Assembly: GCA_964526785.1 (NCBI GenBank)
Contig: CAZGMJ010000132.1
Location: forward strand, 1 to 6,178
Source: CAZGMJ01 sp964526785
GTDB lineage: Bacteria; Planctomycetota; Phycisphaerae; Sedimentisphaerales; Anaerobacaceae
DNA length: 6,178 bases
Reading direction: 5' to 3'
The translations under genes and the position numbers were made by a program. Positions 1 to 5,200 of the stretch are shown here, piece by piece. The first letter of the stretch is position 1. Each line of letters begins with the position of its first letter. Below the pieces are notes generated by a model. The model saw only the letters and a program-made list of their open reading frames with translations, had not been told where the DNA came from and did no database searches.

Positions 1-59
1 CTCCATCAGGTTGTGTAGAGGACTCACACCTCCAAGTCATCAAGCATGCTCGGCACACC

Positions 60-97
60 AAAAAAAAACGCGGCCGCAGACTATTTCTGCGACCGCG
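60..97 (-). terminator. Rho-independent terminator of the PEP-CTERM gene
   Basis: Bases 69-80 and 86-97 form a 12-pair stem with a 5-base loop (81-85). On the minus strand the stem is followed directly by nine T residues (complement of A60-A68). One position (74 with 92) is a G-U wobble in minus-strand RNA but a C-A mismatch in plus-strand RNA, so both the T-tract and the pairing favour minus-strand transcription. It lies 57 bases past the stop codon of the gene at 155-850 and nothing else ends here. Bases 1-59 and 98-154 show no other feature. Confidence 0.93.
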
Positions 98-154
98 TAT
101 TATCTCGTACAATACACAGTACTGAATGCTGACAATCAACCCGAAAAACGTCGC

Positions 155-850
155 TTACGACCGGCGACGCAGAAGGGCCATACCGCCGAGACCCAGCAAC
201 ATGATCGTCGCCGGTTCCGGAACCGCCGAGATGCTCAGCGTATCGTGGCCCGACGCCGTGATGCGAACGCCCTTGATCGGCTCATCGCTTGTGAACACAA
301 CGCCATAAGCGTTCTGACCGCCCGCGCTGACACCTGTATCGGCGTAAGGTCCGCCCGCATTGGACTTCGAGAATGCTACCGGCTCGCCAAGCGTATCGTC
401 GGGCAGAATCGCCTGCCACGTACCCTCGTCGTTGCCGCCGCGCTCGAAAAGGAAGATCGTATCGACCAGATTCGGAAAGATCGTCTGCTGAAAGTCGATC
501 CCGTCGATCGAGGAAATGTTGTTGCTCCCGTCCACGCGGAATGCGAAATTGTCGGCGTGCGAGCCAACGTCGCCTTCCTTCGGGTTCGACGTGCCGCCCA
601 CAGTCGCCGCAGGTGCCGGATCGCCTTCGACCCAGAGCGTCTCCTCGCCGCCGTCCGGAATATACCACCGGCTCGTCGTGCCGAGAATCAACCCCTCAGG
701 GCTGTAATCCGCTCCCCCGTAGGAGATGTTCACGATGGCATCGTCAACCACCGTCACGTCCGGCAGACCTTCCAACAGATGCGCAGCCGAAGCCGCACCG
801 CAAAATACCATCGAAAGAACGGCCGCAAACAGTACACTTTTCTTCACCAT
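155..850 (-). CDS. PEP-CTERM sorting-domain surface protein (XDP2-like beta-sandwich)
   Basis: A 231-residue exported protein and probable exosortase substrate. Seen directly: an N-terminal signal peptide (Lys3-Lys4, hydrophobic residues 5-17, likely cleavage after the Ala-Ser-Ala at 20-22). The C-terminal sorting signal is Pro-Glu-Pro at 211-213, then a hydrophobic segment at about 214-227, then Arg228-Arg230. Known of the family: exosortase (EpsH-type) recognises this tail, cuts near the PEP motif and releases or anchors the protein in the envelope or matrix. The mature part (24-208) looks all-beta. Its segment 130-158, with Phe-Leu-Phe-Glu-Arg-Gly-Gly-Asn-Asp and a later Gln-Ala-Ile-Leu-Pro, resembles the exosortase-dependent XDP2-type proteins as I remember them; that assignment is tentative. 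The ATG at 850 is chosen over an in-frame GTG at 865 because AAGGAGG sits 5 bases upstream of it. It is a single-gene unit with its own promoter and terminator. No exosortase gene is in the window. No catalytic residues are apparent, so a structural or matrix role is likely. Confidence 0.92.
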   Translation of the reverse strand: MVKKSVLFAAVLSMVFCGAASAAHLLEGLPDVTVVDDAIVNISYGGADYSPEGLILGTTSRWYIPDGGEETLWVEGDPAPAATVGGTSNPKEGDVGSHADNFAFRVDGSNNISSIDGIDFQQTIFPNLVDTIFLFERGGNDEGTWQAILPDDTLGEPVAFSKSNAGGPYADTGVSAGGQNAYGVVFTSDEPIKGVRITASGHDTLSISAVPEPATIMLLGLGGMALLRRRS

Positions 851-855
851 AATCT

Positions 856-862
856 CCTCCTT
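856..862 (-). promoter_or_regulatory. Shine-Dalgarno site of the PEP-CTERM gene
   Basis: On the minus strand this reads AAGGAGG, followed by five bases and then ATG at 850. It is a near-perfect anti-16S match at good spacing. It fixes the start at 850: the upstream in-frame GTG at 865 overlaps the site and would have no site of its own. Confidence 0.88.
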
Positions 863-952
863 CACAACAAACTAAGGTCTCAACACCGGTTCACATCACA
901 AGCAGTCCTGTCATCCATACCGGCAAACTGCCGCGAAAGAACCAAAATGCCC

Positions 953-967
953 ATAATACGCTATTAT
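953..967. repeat. Inverted repeat at the predicted transcription start (possible operator)
   Basis: ATAATA (953-958) and TATTAT (962-967) are perfect inverted arms around a 3-base CGC centre. The repeat begins 3 bases past the inner edge of the predicted -10 box, so it would cover the transcription start of the PEP-CTERM gene. Such a position suits a repressor site, but the arms are short and AT-only, so chance is a real alternative. No regulator gene is present to pair with it. Confidence 0.4.
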
Positions 968-969
968 TT

Positions 970-998
970 CAAATACACTATTCCCCCTAAATTGTCAA
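970..998 (-). promoter_or_regulatory. Sigma70-type promoter of the PEP-CTERM gene
   Basis: On the minus strand a perfect TTGACA (-35, 993-998) is followed by 17 bases and TATTTG (-10, 970-975, three of six consensus bases). Transcription would start near 963, giving a leader of about 113 bases before the ATG at 850. The exact -35 and ideal spacing are good evidence; the weak -10 suggests a modest or activator-assisted promoter. Confidence 0.6.
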
Positions 999-1185
999 GC
1001 CAAAACCTCCAGGCCCGCCCCCTCTCGCCACAGACAACAAAAGCACCATACCATAAAGCCTTTACGAAAAAGGAGTTACCAACAAGCCACCGCAATACCT
1101 GCGTTGTGTTTTTTTCGGACCCGCCCCGCGAAGAACCGATTCAAATCCCCGACGGCATCGTTCCAAACGCCGTTTTCCAGCCATA
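999..1185. other. Intergenic stretch without a supported gene
   Basis: No reading frame here looks coding. There are a run of seven T (about 1109-1115, plus strand) and a small hairpin with arms CCTTT (1059-1063) and AAAGG (1069-1073), but neither forms a convincing terminator. It separates the PEP-CTERM promoter from the dead dockerin fragment that ends at 1186. Confidence 0.5.
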
Positions 1186-1445
1186 TCACTCCCAGCAGCG
1201 GTCCCGCGGCTCCAGATTGCATTTCAGCCAGTCTGACAGCATAACCGCCAGGTCCTGCATATCGACTCTGCAATCATCGTTCACGTCGCCTGCCAGAGGC
1301 GCAACACACTCCGCCTGAATCTCACTGCCGTGCATTCCCATTGACCCGCACGGCGATCCTGTTTGTAGCCGAAAATCCTCCGTCTCCGGCGATACGAACA
1401 GCGGCTCGGCAACGATAGAATTGGCGTCATAGCCGAATTGATCCT
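1186..1445 (-). pseudogene. C-terminal remnant of a secreted beta-helix/dockerin-type protein
   Basis: On the minus strand about 85 codons read as the end of a planctomycete-style secreted protein and finish at a TGA (1186-1188). The proximal part contains Asn-Ser-Ile-Val-Ala-Glu-Pro-Leu-Phe-Val and then Asp-Phe-Arg-Leu-Gln-x-Gly-Ser-Pro-Cys, the pattern that closes many parallel beta-helix (polymorphic outer membrane or right-handed helix) proteins. It is followed by a dockerin-like loop Gly-Asp-Val-Asn-Asp-Asp-Cys-Arg-Val-Asp-Met-Gln-Asp-Leu and a terminal Asp-Trp-Leu-Lys-Cys-Asn-Leu-Glu-Pro stretch ending in Cys-Trp-Glu. A full protein would have hundreds more residues and a signal peptide. 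Here coding resemblance stops abruptly at about 1445, where plus-strand material begins. No start site or promoter is visible, so I take it as a truncated relic. Confidence 0.72.
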
Positions 1446-1626
1446 GCCGAAAAGGCAACAGGCTCTATCACCTTGTTTGAGCCGTATGACGGGGGCTATC
1501 GTGACGTATCCTTCAATGCACACGAGGCCGGGGCCAAGAGGCCCGCAAAGGGGGAAATGACCGATATGGTCTATGATCCCGACGGCAATCTGCGGCGTGT
1601 ATTCGAATATGACGTCATGTACATCC
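1437..1626 (+). pseudogene. Unrecognised gene fragment, coding-like, no start or end of its own
   Basis: From about 1437 the plus strand reads as convincing protein (Asp-Pro-Ala-Glu-Lys-Ala-Thr-Gly-Ser-Ile, later Val-Ser-Phe-Asn-Ala-His-Glu-Ala-Gly, and then Val-Tyr-Asp-Pro-Asp-Gly-Asn-Leu before Phe-Glu-Tyr-Asp-Val-Met-Tyr). The frame opens after a TAG at 1416. The only candidate start is TTG at 1473, which is already inside the coding-like stretch and has no ribosome site. The residue pattern recalls small all-beta domains of secreted proteins, and the Tyr-Asp-Pro-Asp-Gly-Asn run faintly recalls YD repeats. Neither is strong enough to name a family. It continues in frame into the transposase remnant, making a chimeric frame to 1823. 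Most likely an internal slice of a lost gene. Confidence 0.5.
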
Positions 1627-1629
1627 GGC

Positions 1630-1879
1630 CCCAGTCGCTCCCCTTCGCCTGTAACTTGGGCAATTTCCCGCGCCCTCTGGCATTGCTGAAGCCGCTGAAA
1701 AAGCGGTCGCCGCGAACGCTGCGTAAAGATCTCATCAGAGTCGGAGCCAGGGTGGCCGGGCATGCGACGTACGTTGTTATCCAGATGGCCAAAGTGGTCG
1801 TGCCGAGGACGCTTTTCCGGTGATCCTTTAGCGAATCAACCGATTGAGATCAAGCCCGGAGCTTGTAAGGACAGGATGA
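1630..1879 (+). pseudogene. C-terminal remnant of an IS1380-family transposase, frameshifted
   Basis: Bases 1641-1820 encode the C-terminal block typical of IS1380-family DDE transposases: Asn-Leu-Gly-Asn-Phe with Leu-Ala-Leu, then Thr-Leu-Arg-Lys-Asp-Leu-Ile-Arg-Val-Gly-Ala-Arg-Val, then His-Ala-x-Tyr-Val and Gln-Met-Ala-x-Val-x-Val-Pro-Arg-x-Leu-Phe-Arg. The frame then hits TGA at 1821. The usual tail resumes one base out of register from 1823 (Ile-Leu-stop-Arg-Ile-Asn-Arg-Leu-Arg, onward to a TGA at 1877-1879). The stop within it is a TAG at 1829 where relatives carry Glu, a one-base change from GAG. So there are two independent lesions: a one-base deletion near 1820 and an amber codon. 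The catalytic DDE core and the left end are missing. I identified no terminal inverted repeats. The family call rests on recalled motif similarity. Confidence 0.75.
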
Positions 1880-2034
1880 TTCGGCGAAGAGCGAAAACCT
1901 GTATAACTGAGACCAATTCACCGGTAGACGTGTGTTGAAAGACGGCCGAAATGATGGGTTTCGGCGAATTAGCGTGTTTTGGGGCCTTCATGGGAGGCGT
2001 ATCGGCCATATTGGTGATCAGACGAAGCCTCCTG
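1880..2034 (+). other. Non-coding stretch, possibly the 3' end of the insertion-sequence relic
   Basis: No supported gene. A perfect 7-base inverted repeat, GCCGAAA (1945-1951) and TTTCGGC (1959-1965) with a 7-base loop, lies here. A 29-codon frame from ATG 1951 to TGA 2040 would encode a mostly hydrophobic peptide ending in Arg-Arg-Ser-Leu-Leu-Leu. It has no clear ribosome site and its ATG lies inside the hairpin, so I do not call it a gene. By position this could include the untranslated right end of the transposase element, but I could not identify an element boundary. Confidence 0.4.
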
Positions 2035-2063
2035 TTGTGACTGACTATGCGATATGTTAAAAT
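2035..2063 (+). promoter_or_regulatory. Candidate sigma70-type promoter of the CotH-domain gene
   Basis: TTGTGA (-35, 2035-2040, four of six) is followed by exactly 17 bases and TAAAAT (-10, 2058-2063, five of six). Transcription would start near 2070, giving a leader of about 145 bases before ATG 2215. It is the best promoter-like pair I see in the stretch between the transposase relic and the gene, but it is a consensus match only. Confidence 0.42.
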
Positions 2064-2140
2064 ACACAAGTAGCACCATGAGTGATCAGCCGCCTGCGTG
2101 AGCGGCCATAATGGGCTCGCCAGGTTCGTTCTTTGGCGGT

Positions 2141-2164
2141 CCGCCGCAGCACACGCCCCGGCGG
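2141..2164 (+). repeat. GC-only stem-loop in the leader of the CotH-domain gene
   Basis: CCGCCG (2141-2146) pairs perfectly with CGGCGG (2159-2164) around a 12-base loop. It lies in the predicted leader about 50 bases before ATG 2215. No T-run follows, so it is not an intrinsic terminator, and no known riboswitch is recognisable. GGCGG just upstream (2135-2139) could pair with CCGCC (2141-2145) only across a 1-base gap, so that alternative is unlikely. Such stems occur by chance in GC-rich DNA. Confidence 0.3.
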
Positions 2165-2214
2165 CCAAGGTGCAGTTATTGACTACATATAGAAGATGCA
2201 GGCGTTCGAAGCGT

Positions 2215-5200
2215 ATGGAAGAAGCAACCGTAAGGACCGGCGTGTCCTGTAGCGCAAGTGGTCTTGCGGACCACTGCCTGAGACTCGTCTTCACAATATG
2301 GCTGAGCATTGCAGTCCCGGTCCAGGCCGACATCATCGCCGTCCACGACATAGACGCCGGCGTCAACGGCTCGCCCCCGTACCTGCTCCAAAGCATTACG
2401 GTCGGAGACTATCAGGCCTTCGCAGACCAACTGCGCACCGGCACATCCCAGGGCCAGGCACTTGTCGGCACTCCCATCAGCAACGCCGATAATCTCGACC
2501 TCAACAGTATCGCCGCCCGCAACGGCCAGAGCAACGGCGTCATTGAAACCACGGACTTCGGCCTGGTGGGCCTCTGGACGGACACCAACGGCAACGCTCC
2601 CGACTTCTTCATCTTTGAAGCCGGCGCGAACGACAGCTTCGACGTGCAGGCTGTTCTGCCTCGCGGTATCCTCGGCCAGCCCGTCCGGATCGATGCATCC
2701 GCCTGGGGCGATACAGGACTCAGGGTGGCCGGCTCGGCCAACAACAACCAGACAATCGGCGGCGTCGCCTTTGCCGTCACCGATCTGCTCGATGCCGACG
2801 GCGCCCCGCTCACGAACGCCGACAATATCGTGGGCATCCGAATCGCCAGCCCGGACCTCGACCCGTCCTGCATCTGCGCCGTCACTGCCGATAGCGACAA
2901 CGCCCCCCCGCAGGTCACCGCCGAGGCATCCAGAGCCGCCGTGCTGCCCGGAGGTTCGGTTCTCCTCGAAGGATACGTCGAGGACGACGGCAAGCCGGAC
3001 GGCGAACTCTTCATCCAGTGGTCGCTCGAAAGCGGCCCGGGACCTGTCGCCTTCGAACCCAATGCAGCCGTCGTAAGTCCGACCGTCATACTCGGTTCGC
3101 AGCCGGGCAACTACCTGCTGGAACTGTACGCAAGCGACGGACAGCGCCACGCCTGGGCCTTCGTCACCATCGTGGTCCGCGAACTGTCCCAGGGCGACCT
3201 GAACGGCGATCGCGCGGTCAACATATTCGACTTGCGGCAACTCGCCCGCCAGTGGCTCGCCGAAGGACTCAATCCCGCCGACTTCGATGGCGACGAGCGC
3301 GTCAACATGCTGGACTACACCGTCCTCGCGGCGAACTGGCTCAGATCCGAACCGCGTCTGCTCATTAACGAACTGCTCGCCGCCAACGAAAGCACCGAAC
3401 CTCGCGACGGCGAAGGGGACTACGAAGACTGGATCGAGCTGTTCAATCCGGGTCCCGATGCGGTCGACGCCGCCGGTATGTACCTGACGGACGATCCCGG
3501 CAACCCGACCAAATGGCGCATCGCGGCCGCCACCCGAGAGGAGACTATCGTCGAGCCCAACGGATACCTGCTGACCTGGGCCGACGAAGAGACCGGTTCG
3601 GGCCTGCATGCGAACTTCAGACTCGATGCCAACGGCGAGCAACTCTTACTCTACGAGACCGATGGAGTGACGCTGATCGACCGCATCGACTTCGACGAGC
3701 AGGTTAGCGACATCTCGCTCGGCCGCGATCCCGACGGGGCGGACCACTGGACGACCCTCATCCCCTCGCCCGGTGCGTCGAACGACGGTTCGTTTACGGG
3801 AGTGGTCGATCCGCCGGCACTCAGCCATACGCGCGGTTTCTATGCCGCACCCTTTTCGCTCACCGTCGTCAGCCCCACCGGCGGTGCGGCGGTTCGCTTC
3901 ACCACCGACGGCAGTACGCCGACCGCAAGTCACGGCCAAACGTACAGCGAACCGGTGACCATAAGCACGACCACCGTGGTCCGCCTCATGGCGTATCGGC
4001 CGGGCTGGCGCACAACGGACGTTCAAACGCACACCTTCATCTTCCCTGAAGACGTCATTCGGCAACCCGCCGAGGTGGCGGGCTATCCCACGCCGCGAAG
4101 CTGGCTGGGCGGCAGCGGGTACGGGTACCACGACTACGAAATGGATCCGCAGGTCGTCAACGATCCCGCTTACGCCTCCATGATCGCCGACTCGCTCACG
4201 GCGATCCCGACCATGTGCCTGAGCACCGCAAAGAGCAACCTCGACACGTTCTACTGGGGGCAGGGCGAATCGCAATGCGCGCTTGAACTGATCTACCCCG
4301 ACCGGCCCGACAGGAACGTGCAGGCCGAATGCGGCGTCGAGCCGCACAGCCACAACCGCATGAAGCGGTCTCTGCGCCTGAACTTTCGCAGCGAATATGG
4401 TGACAGCAAGTTCAACTCGTCCGTCTTCAAAGACGCGCCGCTCAACGGTGAGACCGCCGTAGACAGACTCGACCGGATCGTGCTGCGCGGCGGCAACAAC
4501 CGATGCTGGGCCAGAGTCTGGAACCCGGAACGCACGACGTACACGATGGACCAGTGGTTCCGCGACACACAGATCGCGATGTCGGGCATCGGCTCGCACG
4601 GCACTTTCGTGCATCTCTACATCAACGGCCTGTACTGGGGCCTGTATAATCCCGTCGAGCGGCCCGATGCATGGTTCGCCTCGGCCCACATGGGCGGCGA
4701 GAAGGAGGACTGGTACTCCGTCAGCCACGGCGGCTCGCACGGCGGCAACGCCTCGCGCTTCAACTACCTCAAGGGCGCTCTCAAGGACAAGGACATGTCC
4801 GCGGGCACCAATTACGCCGAGATGCAGGAATACCTGGATATCGACAAGTACATCGACTACGTGATGCTGAGCTGGTTCATCGGGATGTCGGACTGGCCGG
4901 GCAACAACTGGTGGGGCGGCAATCGCAACGACATCCCGGGGCCGTTCATGTACTTCGGCTGGGACGGCGAGTGGTCGTGGAAGACCACGCGAGGCCATAA
5001 CAACGGCTGGGTCCATCCCGACTTCAGAAGCAACAAGAGCGGCGGGCAGACTATTGCCGCACTGTGGCACAGCCTGCGGCGCAACAGCGAGTTCATGACG
5101 GCCTTTGCCGACCGGGCCTATACGCACCTGTTCAATGACGGAGTGCTGACCGACGAGAACTGTATCGAACGGTATCTGACGCTCAACGACTTCGTTCGCG

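Noticed and set aside
1059..1115. Small hairpins with a T-run as a terminator for a plus-strand transcript
   Set aside because: The stems are only 4-5 pairs or need a large bulge, and no plus-strand gene ends nearby.
11..1318. 435-codon plus-strand frame
   Set aside because: It runs antisense through the PEP-CTERM gene, its terminator, its promoter and the dockerin remnant. Its product is Arg-rich and lacks any recognisable motif or ribosome site.
1281..1763. 160-codon minus-strand frame
   Set aside because: It crosses the junctions between the dockerin remnant and both plus-strand fragments and matches none of them. The other frames have clear family motifs.
1836..2396. 186-codon minus-strand frame across the intergenic region and the start of the CotH gene
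   Set aside because: Part of it is antisense to the signal peptide region, the rest covers the transposase tail and promoter area. No motif, start site or composition supports it.
2462..3076. 204-codon plus-strand frame, and the 116-codon frame at 3018-3368
   Set aside because: Both are out-of-frame shadows of the CotH gene, rich in Ser/Pro/Arg, as expected from shifted reading of GC-rich codons.
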